Source: Arthrobacter globiformis (GTDB lineage: Bacteria > Actinomycetota > Actinomycetes > Actinomycetales > Micrococcaceae). Taken from it: DNA of 64,000 nt. Within the stretch, counting starts at the first letter, position 1. Each line of letters opens with the position of its first letter. The notes beneath the pieces are model-generated. The model made no database searches. It was not told where the DNA came from and saw only the letters and a program-made list of their open reading frames with translations. A program made the position numbers and the translations under genes. This document shows positions 26,388-34,903 of the stretch, piece after piece. The stretch is taken from contig NZ_JAUSZX010000001.1 of assembly GCF_030818015.1 (NCBI RefSeq), positions 124,001 through 188,000 on the forward strand. Reading direction: 5' to 3'.

Positions 26388-27969
26388 GGGAATCTCCGTT
26401 TCCGTCTGGTTCGGTTGAAGTAAGCGCAAAATCCGGGAAAGCCGCCAGGATCCGCCGCGAGATCTCGGCTGCCTGCCCGAGGTAGGTGGCGGGGTCGAGC
26501 AGCTCCTCCAGCTGGGCATCGGAGAGCCTGTCCGCGGGGACGGCCTCGCGCAGCAGCCGGCGGTAGGTGCCGGCCTGTTCGGCCGGCGGCGCCTGCAGCG
26601 TCTTGTCGACGACGGCCTGCAGCTGCTGCTTCCCGTCCAGGACAGCTCCGGGGGCGCCAGCGCCAGCTCCGTCGGCGGAAAGAAGCGGCGCCACCGCCGC
26701 CGAGACGGCCTCGCTGAGCAGCAGCGGGCCGGACAGGTCCAGGTTCCGCCGCATGGCCTCGGGGAAGACCTGCAGCCCGTCCGCGAGTTCCCGCACGTGG
26801 CCGGCGGCGCCGAGGGCAAGGGCGAGCAGCTGGCGCAGGGCCGGCCATTCGGTGTGCCACGCACCGTCGGGGCGTTCGTCGTTGAAGGTGGCCGCGGCCA
26901 AGTGCAGCTGCGCAGCCAGGCCGGGCGCCTGCAGGGCGGCGCTGCGAACCAGCACCGACAGCACGGGGTTCTGCTTCTGCGGCATCGCCGAGGACACTCC
27001 GCGGCCCGGGGCGCGCGGTTCGGCCACTTCGGCCACCTCGGGACGGCTCAGGAACAGGACATCCGCAGCGATCTTGCCGAGCGCGTCCACCGCGGAGGCC
27101 ACGGCGTCGCCCAGCGACGTCACGGCCAGCCGGTTGGTGTGCCAAGGTGCCGGCGCGGCGGCGAGTCCCAGTTGGGCGGCCAGCGCGTCAGACAGAGCGA
27201 AGGGGTCCGTGGCAGGGCCGGAGGTGGGCCCTGCCTTGGAGGTAAGCCCGGCAGTTGAAGTCAACCCGGCATTTGAAGTCAGCACCGTGCCGGCGGCCAG
27301 CGTGCCCGCCGCGCCGCCAAACTGCACCGGCAGCTCCAGCGCCTCGAGCCGGCGTGCGGCGGCCGCCAATCCGTGGAACCACTGAGCCGCCCGAAGCCCG
27401 AACGTGAACGGTAGTGAATGCTGGGTCAGGCTCCTGCCGACGCACAGCGTGTCCGCATGCTGTTCCGCCATGCGGGCGAGCACCGCCGTCGTGCCTTTCA
27501 CGTCTGCGAGCAGCGCCGCAACGGTGTTGCGGGCCACCAGCATCAGGGCCGTGTCCAGCACGTCCTGGCTGGTCAGCGAGGTGTGCACTGCCTTCGCGGC
27601 ACCGACGCCGGCGGTGTCCAGCGCCTTGACCTGGATCCGGAGGTCGGCCAGCAGCGGGATCACCGGGTTGCCGCCGCCCTGGGCCCGCCTGGCGATGTCG
27701 GCAAGATCGTACCGGGAGGCGTCGGCAGCGTGGGCTACCACGGCAGCGGAGCCGGCGGGAGTGAGGTCATGCTGCTCCAGCACCGCGCCCCAGCCGGCCT
27801 CGACGGCGAGAATCGCCGCGAGGACGGCCCGGTCGCCGGTCAGTGCCGCCACGAGGGGCGACGCCGACACGGGGCTCAGCAGACCAACGTCGCCGAACCC
27901 GGCGTCGCCGTGGAGCGCCGCGTCGCCGTACAGCCCGCCGCCGGCGCCCGCTGCCTGGAAGCCGGTCAC
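26380..27969 (-). CDS. pcaB: 3-carboxy-cis,cis-muconate cycloisomerase
   Basis: A 529-residue member of the fumarase/aspartase superfamily that lactonises 3-carboxymuconate. The signature GRGVSSAMPQKQNP (residues 322-335) and the HTSLTSQD segment (129-136) are present. The protein is about 70 residues longer than most PcaB. The extra length includes an N-terminal Gly/Ala-rich stretch and a 22-residue Ala/Gly/Leu/Thr/Ser repeat (about 232-252, units like AGLTS). The GTG start overlaps the pcaG stop. It follows pcaG in the operon. Confidence 0.92.
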   Translation of the reverse strand: MTGFQAAGAGGGLYGDAALHGDAGFGDVGLLSPVSASPLVAALTGDRAVLAAILAVEAGWGAVLEQHDLTPAGSAAVVAHAADASRYDLADIARRAQGGGNPVIPLLADLRIQVKALDTAGVGAAKAVHTSLTSQDVLDTALMLVARNTVAALLADVKGTTAVLARMAEQHADTLCVGRSLTQHSLPFTFGLRAAQWFHGLAAAARRLEALELPVQFGGAAGTLAAGTVLTSNAGLTSTAGLTSKAGPTSGPATDPFALSDALAAQLGLAAAPAPWHTNRLAVTSLGDAVASAVDALGKIAADVLFLSRPEVAEVAEPRAPGRGVSSAMPQKQNPVLSVLVRSAALQAPGLAAQLHLAAATFNDERPDGAWHTEWPALRQLLALALGAAGHVRELADGLQVFPEAMRRNLDLSGPLLLSEAVSAAVAPLLSADGAGAGAPGAVLDGKQQLQAVVDKTLQAPPAEQAGTYRRLLREAVPADRLSDAQLEELLDPATYLGQAAEISRRILAAFPDFALTSTEPDGNGDSRG

Positions 27970-28556
27970 TGTGCGGCGCCCCCGGTTCCGGTTCCCTCGA
28001 AGTCGAGGAAGACGGTTTCGCCCTCGCCCTGCAGGCGGATGTCCCAGGTGAGGCCGCCGTCGGCGTCGCGGCGTGCGATCAGCGTCTTGCGGCGCTCGGG
28101 GTCCAGCGAGGACAGCAGCGGGTCCTTCGCCAGTGCTTCGTCGTTCTCCGGCAGGTACACGCGGGTGAAGAGGCGGTTCATCAGGCCGCGGGCAAAGACC
28201 GCGACGGAGATGAAGGCTGCTGCGCCGGGTTCGGTGGGACCGGGGTTCACCGTGGTGAAGGTGTAGACGCCGGTGTTGCCGACGGCGCTGCGGCCGAAGC
28301 CGGTGAAGGTGTAGCCGTCCCGGACCAGGGAGCCGGTCCGGTGGACGATGTTGCCCTCGGAGTCCGGCTGCCAGATTTCGAGGATGGCATCCGGAACCGG
28401 GTGCCCGGCGCCGTCGTAGACGGTGCCCTGGAGGCGGATGGAGCCCGGGGATCCGGGGGCAAGCAGCTCGCGGTCTTTATTGTAGGGCAGGGCGTAGCCG
28501 TAAAACGGGCCTACGGTCTGGCCCGGGGTGGGAACAAGCTTGGTGGAGTTACTCAT
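27966..28556 (-). CDS. pcaG: Protocatechuate 3,4-dioxygenase subunit alpha
   Basis: A 196-residue alpha subunit of the intradiol ring-cleavage dioxygenase. It begins LVPTPGQTVGPFYGYALPY, the conserved opening of PcaG, and has the dioxygenase C segment GTVYDGAGHPVPDAILEIWQ. The metal ligands lie in the beta subunit, as usual. It overlaps pcaH by eight bases and pcaB by four, indicating translational coupling. Confidence 0.93.
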   Translation of the reverse strand: MSNSTKLVPTPGQTVGPFYGYALPYNKDRELLAPGSPGSIRLQGTVYDGAGHPVPDAILEIWQPDSEGNIVHRTGSLVRDGYTFTGFGRSAVGNTGVYTFTTVNPGPTEPGAAAFISVAVFARGLMNRLFTRVYLPENDEALAKDPLLSSLDPERRKTLIARRDADGGLTWDIRLQGEGETVFLDFEGTGTGGAAQ

Positions 28557-29451
28557 GGTCGTCGCCTTCCGCGCCTAGCGCCTCGTTCTCGGTCCAGGTC
28601 CGCTTGGAGCCCGTCAGGATGATGTCCCAGTTGTAGCCCAGCGCCCATTCCGGCTGGGTGAGGTCGTGGTCGTAGGTGGCCACGAGGCGGTCGCGGGCAT
28701 CCTGGTCCACGATCGACTGGTAGATCGGGTCCAGCGGGAAGAGCTGGTCGCCAGGGAAGTACATCTGGGTCACGATCCGCTGCGTGAACTCCTGGCCGAA
28801 CAGCGAGAAGTGGATGTGCGCGGGACGCCAGGCGTTGAGGTGGTTCTTCCACGGGTAGGCGCCCGGCTTGATGGTGACGAAGCGGTAGGAGCCGTCAGGG
28901 CCGGTGATGCAGCGCCCCACGCCGGTGAAGTTGGGGTCCAGCGGTGCCGGGTGCTGGTCGCGCTTGTGGATGTAGCGGCCGGAGGAGTTGGCCTGCCAGA
29001 TCTCCACCAGCTGGCCGGCCACCGGGCGGCCGTCGCCGTCGAGGACCTTGCCCTGGACGATGATCCGCTCACCCAGCGGTTCGCCGTTGTGCTGGATGGT
29101 CAGGTCCGATTCCAGCTCGTGGACGTCCTGGTGACCGAACGCCGGGGAGTACAGCTCGATGGTTTCCGGGTCGGCGTGGTGCAGGCTCTTGGTGGGGTGG
29201 CGCAGGAGGCTGCTGCGGTAGGGCGGGAAGTCCAGGCGCGGCTGGGTTTCCGGCGCCGCACCGTCCTTCAGCGCCCGGGCGTAGGCGTCTCCGAGGGCCT
29301 TGATCTCCGCGTCGAGATCCTGCTGGGTTTCCACGCGGCGCGCTTCAGCGGGGACAGCCGTCGGGGCGGCCGGGGTTGCGGGTACTGCGTCCGACAGGTC
29401 CTCGGTCAGCGCGTCGGCGTTGTACGTTGCGAGATTCACGTCTTCAGGCAC
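28549..29451 (-). CDS. pcaH: Protocatechuate 3,4-dioxygenase subunit beta
   Basis: A 300-residue beta subunit that carries the Fe(III) site and cleaves protocatechuate to 3-carboxy-cis,cis-muconate. The four iron ligands are readable as Y160, Y199, H212 and H214 (GRYIHKRDQHPAP and WRPAHIHFS). It has about 45 extra N-terminal residues rich in Ala, Thr and Glu before the conserved core. The GTG start follows AAAGGAGG by five bases. The gene follows qsuB after 29 bases, which feeds protocatechuate directly into it. Confidence 0.95.
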   Translation of the reverse strand: MPEDVNLATYNADALTEDLSDAVPATPAAPTAVPAEARRVETQQDLDAEIKALGDAYARALKDGAAPETQPRLDFPPYRSSLLRHPTKSLHHADPETIELYSPAFGHQDVHELESDLTIQHNGEPLGERIIVQGKVLDGDGRPVAGQLVEIWQANSSGRYIHKRDQHPAPLDPNFTGVGRCITGPDGSYRFVTIKPGAYPWKNHLNAWRPAHIHFSLFGQEFTQRIVTQMYFPGDQLFPLDPIYQSIVDQDARDRLVATYDHDLTQPEWALGYNWDIILTGSKRTWTENEALGAEGDDHE

Positions 29452-29480
29452 AGCAGCCTCCTTTCAATCTGTGGTTGGAA

Positions 29481-31409
29481 TCAGTGGTTGGTTTGGGTCA
29501 GGTCGTGCAGATGGTCGTACTGGACGGCGTGGCGCACCGGTGCGTTGGGCGCCCCGTAGCCGTCGTAGTTGCCGCGGCGTTCCACCATTTCGAAGAACAC
29601 GCTGCCCACCGTGGCGGTGTAGAAGTGCAGGAACTCGCCGTCGGCGTCGCGGTCGTACAGCAGGTTGAGGTCCCGGAGCGTGTCCAGGAAACCGGGGTCG
29701 AGGTCGAAGCGGGCGTCCAGGTCCTCGTAGTAGTTTTCCGGGATCTGCAGGAAGGCCAGTCCCCGGTTGCTGGCGGCGCGGGCGGTGGCCACCAGGTCAT
29801 CCACCGCAAAGGCGATGTGCTCCTGGTAGGTCTTCCGCGGGGCCGTCCGCGGCTCCGCGCCGTCCTGCTGGATGACCGGGGCCAGGTTCAGGACCAGGCG
29901 CACGTCCCGGTCCGAGGTCTGCATGACCTGCGACCGGACCAGCCCGCTGGGGCTGGCCACCTCGGCGTACGGCAGCGGCTCCAGCGCCAGGGCGCTCGTG
30001 TAGAAGAGGACGGCCTCGTCGAAGTGCTGCCACGGCTGGGCCAGGTTCACGTGGTCGATCACCGCGGTCCGGGCGCCGGAAGGTACCTCGAGCCCCTCAC
30101 CGAACTCACGGGTCCAGGCGGCGGTTCCGTCCGGGTTGCCCTGGCACAGGAAAATCTCGGTGGAGTCCGGGGCGGCGAAGCCCTGGAACACTTCCTCGTT
30201 GGCCTGGCTCTTCCGGGGAACCACGGGGGCCTTGAGCTGCTGGGCGCGGGCCGAGGCAATCACCGGGGAGTCGACGTCGAACCCCAGGGCGGCGATGGCG
30301 GGTTCGGCAGCTTCGGGGGCCTGTTCGTTGATGATCACCCGGGCGTGGCCCATGGTCCAGAGCTGGACGTCCTTGGTGCGGTGGCGTCCGTTGAACTCGA
30401 AGCCGAGTTGGCCGAGGACGGTTTCCAGCACTCCGGTGTCCGCTGCCTTGACCTCGGCGAAGTTGAAGCCGGCGGGCTCTGCCACCTGCGGGAGCGTTGC
30501 CAGTTCCATGGGATAACGACGGCGGGCAGGGGCCGGAGGACCACCAGCAGCAGTGCCTCCGGCACCACCGAAGGAGGCCGGCGCGTTCGTGTCCAGCCAC
30601 TTGGCGCTCTGCTCCTCCAGCCAGATCAGTGAGCGCATCGCGTCGACGGCGGTGCGTTCGACGTCGGACTGGCGGAAGACGTCGTTGAAGACCTCCAGGG
30701 ACACCGGCCCGGTGTAGCCGGCGCGCACCACGTGGCCCATGAACTTCGCGAGCTCGAACTGGCCCTCGCCCGGGAAGACCCGGTAGTGCCGGCTCCAGGA
30801 GAGCACGTCCATGGAGAGCTTCGGGGCGTCGGCCACCTGCACGAAGAAGATCTTGTCGGCGTTGATGTCCTCGATGGGCGCGGTGTCCCAGTCCCGGGAC
30901 AGGATGTGGAAGGAGTCCAGGCACGTGCCGAGGTTGGGGTGGTCCACCATCTCCACGAGGCGGTGGGCGTGCTCGAAGTCGTTGACGTACTTGCCCCAGG
31001 CGAGGGCCTCGTAGGCAACCTTGACGCCGTGCTCACCCGCTAGGTCCGCCAGGGCGGCGAGCTGCGCGGCGCGGAGGTCGTCGTCGTTGATCGAGGCGGT
31101 GGCGACGTTGGTGCAGACCAGGATGGTGTCCATGCCCAGCCGGGACATGAGCCGGAACTTGGCCCCGGCCCGGCGGAGGTTGGCTGCCAGCAGGTCCTCG
31201 GTAACACTGTCGAAGTCGCGGAACGGCTGGTAGAGGTCCAGCGTGAGGCCCAGGTCCGCTGCCATCTTGCGGACGTCTTCAGGGCTCAGCGACGAGGTGA
31301 CCAGGTCCTGCTCGAAGATCTCGATGCCGTCGAAGCCCGCGATGGCGCAGGCCTGCATCTTTTCCTTCAGCGTGCCGGAGAGGCAGACGGTGGCGATCCC
31401 GGTGCGCAT
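29481..31409 (-). CDS. qsuB: 3-dehydroshikimate dehydratase, QsuB/QuiC type (two-domain)
   Basis: A roughly 642-residue two-domain enzyme that converts 3-dehydroshikimate to protocatechuate. The N-terminal TIM barrel (1-285) carries the metal ligands E134, D165, Q191 and E239 and catalytic H168 (DSFHI); these fit the published metal-site pattern of the family. The C-terminal part (about 320-642) is a 4-hydroxyphenylpyruvate-dioxygenase-like VOC domain with HVNLAQPW, HIAFAVDD and FFEMVER. The start overlaps the aroE stop. The long open frame upstream of it is a shadow of aroE. Confidence 0.93.
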   Translation of the reverse strand: MRTGIATVCLSGTLKEKMQACAIAGFDGIEIFEQDLVTSSLSPEDVRKMAADLGLTLDLYQPFRDFDSVTEDLLAANLRRAGAKFRLMSRLGMDTILVCTNVATASINDDDLRAAQLAALADLAGEHGVKVAYEALAWGKYVNDFEHAHRLVEMVDHPNLGTCLDSFHILSRDWDTAPIEDINADKIFFVQVADAPKLSMDVLSWSRHYRVFPGEGQFELAKFMGHVVRAGYTGPVSLEVFNDVFRQSDVERTAVDAMRSLIWLEEQSAKWLDTNAPASFGGAGGTAAGGPPAPARRRYPMELATLPQVAEPAGFNFAEVKAADTGVLETVLGQLGFEFNGRHRTKDVQLWTMGHARVIINEQAPEAAEPAIAALGFDVDSPVIASARAQQLKAPVVPRKSQANEEVFQGFAAPDSTEIFLCQGNPDGTAAWTREFGEGLEVPSGARTAVIDHVNLAQPWQHFDEAVLFYTSALALEPLPYAEVASPSGLVRSQVMQTSDRDVRLVLNLAPVIQQDGAEPRTAPRKTYQEHIAFAVDDLVATARAASNRGLAFLQIPENYYEDLDARFDLDPGFLDTLRDLNLLYDRDADGEFLHFYTATVGSVFFEMVERRGNYDGYGAPNAPVRHAVQYDHLHDLTQTNH

Positions 31410-32290
31410 CAGACGGCCACCTCTTCCGCCGCAATGAGCTCCAGGAAGTGGGCGCGCATCCGTTCGGCGTCGGGCTCGAGTCCGGTGAAGATCCGGAAAG
31501 CATCGGCGGCCTGGCCCACTGCCATGCGTCCGCCGTCCAGTACCTGGCAGCCCTTGGCCCGCGCTTCGCGGACGAGCTCGGTTTCGATGGGGCGGTAGAC
31601 GATGTCCGCCACCCAGTGCCGGGGCTCCACGAGGGCCATGTCCAGCGGCGTGCCGGGGTGTGCGGCCATGCCCACGGGGGTGCAGTGCACCAGCCCGTCG
31701 GCGGCGGGCATCAGCTGCGGCAGCTCCGCCGTCGTGCGGGCGGTGACGGTGCGGTCCGGGAAGAAGCCGGCAAGTTCGGCGGCGCGTTCGGCGCAGCGCG
31801 CCGGATCCATGTCCACGAGCTCCAGCGTCTGCACGCCGGCCGTGAGCAGTGCGTAGGCGACGGCGGATCCGGCGCCGCCCGCTCCCAGCTGCACCACGCG
31901 GTCCAGCTTGGCGTCCGGAAGTCCGGAGGCGAGGGCGGCGGCAAAGCCGGAGAAGTCTGTGTTGTGGCCGATGAACCGGCCGTCCTGGATCACCACGGTA
32001 TTGACGGCACCCAGGCGTTCGGCATCCGGGGCGATCTCGTCGAGGTGCTCGAGGACCAGCTGCTTGCACGGGTGCGTGATGTTCAGCCCGTTGAAGCCCA
32101 TCCGGTAGGCGCTTTGCAGCAGGTCGCCGACGGCGGCGGCCGGCAGGTCGAGCTCGTGCAGGTCAATGGGCCGGTACAGGTAGCGGACGCCCTGCACGTC
32201 GCCTTCGCGCTCATGCATGTGGGGCGAGAGCGACGGCATCACGCCATCCCCGACAAGTCCTATGAGGTAGGACTCGGTTCGATTGCTCAT
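31409..32290 (-). CDS. aroE: Shikimate/quinate 5-dehydrogenase
   Basis: A roughly 293-residue dehydrogenase that oxidises shikimate (or quinate) to the 3-dehydro form in the catabolic direction. NITHPCKQ contains the catalytic lysine, GHNTDFSGF the aspartate and GAGGAGSAVAYAL the Rossmann loop. The second strand ends in LVDMDPAR, whose Asp favours NAD over NADP, typical of catabolic enzymes such as QsuD. The substrate loop reads SLSP, closer to shikimate-type than quinate-type enzymes. The ATG at 32290 follows AAAGGAG. It is the first gene of the operon leading through qsuB to pca. Confidence 0.9.
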   Translation of the reverse strand: MSNRTESYLIGLVGDGVMPSLSPHMHEREGDVQGVRYLYRPIDLHELDLPAAAVGDLLQSAYRMGFNGLNITHPCKQLVLEHLDEIAPDAERLGAVNTVVIQDGRFIGHNTDFSGFAAALASGLPDAKLDRVVQLGAGGAGSAVAYALLTAGVQTLELVDMDPARCAERAAELAGFFPDRTVTARTTAELPQLMPAADGLVHCTPVGMAAHPGTPLDMALVEPRHWVADIVYRPIETELVREARAKGCQVLDGGRMAVGQAADAFRIFTGLEPDAERMRAHFLELIAAEEVAV

Positions 32291-32400
32291 GCGTGCGGCT
32301 CCTTTGACAACGGCACTCGACCGGTTTGGGGCGCCTGCTGCGCCCCACGCTGGCCGGGTGATACGGATAACAGTACAGGAAAAGTTCATATGATGCACTC

Positions 32401-32419
32401 TTGTTCTAGATACGAACAA
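32401..32419. promoter_or_regulatory. Inverted repeat upstream of aroE
   Basis: TTGTTC-N7-GAACAA (32401-32419) is a perfect inverted repeat in the 160-bp gap before aroE. It is a plausible operator for an IclR-type regulator of the aroE-qsuB-pca operon. Confidence 0.45.
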
Positions 32420-32449
32420 AGCTCTTTGGGCAGCAGTTCGGGCGCGACT

Positions 32450-33280
32450 TTAGCGCTGGGGCAGCCGGGCGGAAAGCTCGACGGCGGCCGCCTGCAGGAG
32501 GGGAACCAGCGCCACCATCGCCTCCATGCTGAGCCGGAACACCGGAGCGGCGGTGGCCAGGGACGCAAAAGCGACGCCCTGGGAGTTAAAGACGGGCACG
32601 GCTATGGCGCGCATGCCAAGCTCGTTTTCCTCATCCATGACCGCGTATCCCTGCCGCCGGACTTGCTCGATCTCGGCGCGGAAGGCGTCCCGGTCGGTGA
32701 TGGACAGGCTGGTCAGCGGCTCCAGCGGAAGCTCCTCGAGCAGCCGCTCGCGGTCCTCATCCTCCGCGAACGCGACGAGTGCCTTGCCGACGGAGGTGGT
32801 GTGGAGCGCGCCAAGAAACCCGGGGTCGCTGGTCACGCGGAAGGTCTGTGGGCCGTCAACCTTGTTCACCGTGAGGTGGTGGATGCCGTCGCGGACGGAG
32901 AGGATGGTGGCTTCCCCCGTCTGCTCGGTGACGCGGCGCAGGATGGGCAGCGCCGTACCGGCGAAGCCGTGGTGGTTGGAGACCCGCTGGCCCAGCTGGA
33001 AGATGCGCAGGCCGAGGTGGTACCGGCGGCCGTCCGGTTCGTAGTCCACGAACCCATCGCGGGTGAGCGAGCCGAGGAGCCGGTAGGTGGTGCTGAAGGG
33101 AAGGTCCGCGCGCCGGGAAATCTCTGCCGCGCTGGCTCCGCGGGGCTCATCCCCCAGCAGGACCAGCAGGCCCAGGGCCTTGCCCACCATGTCGGTGCGG
33201 GACTGCCCCTTGGCGGGTGCTGCTGCTCCAACGGGGGTATCTGGGGAGGCGTCTTCGCCTGTGGCTTCCTTCACACTCAT
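32450..33280 (-). CDS. IclR family regulator of shikimate/protocatechuate use
   Basis: A roughly 276-residue IclR protein. The winged helix includes AAEISRRADLPFSTTYRLLGSL and the effector domain follows from about residue 95. It is located upstream of aroE on the same strand and divergent from the MHS transporter, so it probably controls both directions. A 10-bp inverted repeat in the shared region (33300-33388) is a candidate site. Two in-frame ATG codons are possible starts (33280 and 33298); neither has a strong ribosome site. Confidence 0.85.
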   Translation of the reverse strand: MSVKEATGEDASPDTPVGAAAPAKGQSRTDMVGKALGLLVLLGDEPRGASAAEISRRADLPFSTTYRLLGSLTRDGFVDYEPDGRRYHLGLRIFQLGQRVSNHHGFAGTALPILRRVTEQTGEATILSVRDGIHHLTVNKVDGPQTFRVTSDPGFLGALHTTSVGKALVAFAEDEDRERLLEELPLEPLTSLSITDRDAFRAEIEQVRRQGYAVMDEENELGMRAIAVPVFNSQGVAFASLATAAPVFRLSMEAMVALVPLLQAAAVELSARLPQR

Positions 33281-33299
33281 AACTCGATGTTGCCACAAT

Positions 33300-33388
33300 G
33301 TGAGAGCTATTTCTAGATCGTGAGCAGGTTTCTTGACAGGTGACTGTCCTCACAGCCATCATTGCTGTATCGCAAAAGTAGCTCTCAC
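33300..33388. promoter_or_regulatory. Divergent IclR/transporter control region with inverted repeat
   Basis: GTGAGAGCTA (33300-33309) is repeated exactly inverted as TAGCTCTCAC (33379-33388). Between them lie TTGACA (33333-33338) and CATCAT (33357-33362, 18-base spacer) as a promoter towards the transporter. The downstream half-site would lie just after the start of transcription. Confidence 0.55.
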
Positions 33389-33502
33389 CATGTGGCTACT
33401 GAGTCCGGGTCTTCCAAGGACCTCCAACCGCCCCCTCCCAACAAGGACGGCGGCCGCGACCTGCTTTATCCCGCGACAACGTCGTCCCCCTGAAGGAACA
33501 CC

Positions 33503-34822
33503 ATGAGCCAGACCATTCCGTCCGCCGCGCCGGGCACCGTTGCCCCGGCCGGGACACCGAAGAAGGCAGCCCTTGCCAGCTTCCTCGGCAGCGCCGTCGA
33601 GTACTACGACTTCTTTATCTTCGGCTCGGCAGCCGCACTGATCTTCCCGCACGTGTTTTTCCCGAGCGCCGACGCCAACGCCGCCATCATGTCGTTTGCG
33701 ACGTTTGGTTTTGCCTACATCGCGCGGCCCATCGGCGCGGTTGTGCTGGGACACTTTGGTGACCGGGTGGGCCGGCGCAAGGTCCTCATGTTCACCCTGG
33801 TCCTCATGGGCGCTTCCACCTTCCTGATCGGCTGCCTGCCGGACTTCAACACCGTTGGCTGGTGGGCTCCGGCCCTGCTGGTGCTGGCCCGCCTCTGCCA
33901 GGGCCTCTCCGCGGCCGGTGAACAGGCCGGCGCATCCTCCATGACCCTGGAGCACGCTCCGGACAACCAGCGTTCCTTCTTCACGTCGTGGACCCTGACC
34001 GGCACGCAGGGCGGCCAGATCCTCGCGGCACTCGTCTTCATTCCGGTGCTCGCACTGCCCGACGAGATCAAGTACGGCATCGGCTGGCGGATCCCGTTCT
34101 GGCTCAGCGCCGTGGTTGTCATTGTTGCCTTCTTCATCCGCCGCAGCCTGCACGAGCCGCCGGCCTTCGAAGCTGCCCAGAAGTCAGCCCAGATCGCCAA
34201 GCTGCCCGTGGCCGACCTGCTCAAGGCCCACTGGCGCGACGTCGTCCGGGTCATCTGCTGCGCCTTCATCGCCGCCGTCTCCACGGTGTTCGGCACCCTC
34301 GCCATCAGTTACGCCAAGACCGTGGCCGGCGTGGACGGCACCACCACTCTCTGGCTCGTGGTGGGCGCCAACCTCGTTGCACTGGGCACCCAGCCGCTGT
34401 TCGGCAAGCTGGCGGACCGGATCGGCCGGAAGCCCGTGTTCATTTACGGCGCCCTGTCCAGCGCGGCGCTGGCCCCGCTGTTCCTGCTGAGCCTTGAGTC
34501 CGGCAACGTCCCGCTGATGTTCGTGGCCGCCATCGTCTTCTTCTCCTGTGGCTACGCGGCCTCGAACGCGGTCTGGCCGTCCTTCTACGCCGAGATGTTC
34601 AGCACCAAGGTCCGCTTCTCCGGCCTGGCCATCGGCACGCAGCTCGGCTTCCTCATGGCCGGCTTCGCCCCTGCCATCGTCGCGGCCATGGGCGGCATCA
34701 AGCCCGGCGGCTGGGTGCAGATCAGCATCTTCACCGCGGTCATCTGCGTCATCGCCGCCGTCTCGGCCTTTACGGCCAAGGAGACCTTCAAGGTTCCCAC
34801 CAAGGAGCTCGGGCTCAAGTAG
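33503..34822 (+). CDS. MHS-family MFS transporter, probable shikimate/aromatic-acid importer
   Basis: A 439-residue proton symporter of the MHS group: first helix SAVEYYDFFIFGSAAALIFP, loop HFGDRVGRRKVL, and repeat loop DRIGRKPVF. ShiA (shikimate) and related carriers have this form. The gene is divergent from the IclR regulator beside the shikimate/protocatechuate operon, so import of shikimate, quinate, dehydroshikimate or protocatechuate is likely. The ATG follows GAAGGAA. A bidirectional terminator follows the gene. Confidence 0.88.
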   Translation: MSQTIPSAAPGTVAPAGTPKKAALASFLGSAVEYYDFFIFGSAAALIFPHVFFPSADANAAIMSFATFGFAYIARPIGAVVLGHFGDRVGRRKVLMFTLVLMGASTFLIGCLPDFNTVGWWAPALLVLARLCQGLSAAGEQAGASSMTLEHAPDNQRSFFTSWTLTGTQGGQILAALVFIPVLALPDEIKYGIGWRIPFWLSAVVVIVAFFIRRSLHEPPAFEAAQKSAQIAKLPVADLLKAHWRDVVRVICCAFIAAVSTVFGTLAISYAKTVAGVDGTTTLWLVVGANLVALGTQPLFGKLADRIGRKPVFIYGALSSAALAPLFLLSLESGNVPLMFVAAIVFFSCGYAASNAVWPSFYAEMFSTKVRFSGLAIGTQLGFLMAGFAPAIVAAMGGIKPGGWVQISIFTAVICVIAAVSAFTAKETFKVPTKELGLK

Positions 34823-34845
34823 CCCGGCCCAAGCCAATCGCTTTA

Positions 34846-34888
34846 CGACGGCGGTCCACCCCTTTTCGGAAGGGGCGGACCGCCGTCG
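34846..34888. terminator. Bidirectional terminator hairpin
   Basis: CGACGGCGGTCC (34846-34857) pairs with GGACCGCCGTCG (34877-34888), with an inner CCCCTT/AAGGGG stem. It sits between the convergent transporter and DNA ligase genes. Confidence 0.85.
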
Positions 34889-34903
34889 GGATTTAAACAG
34901 CCA

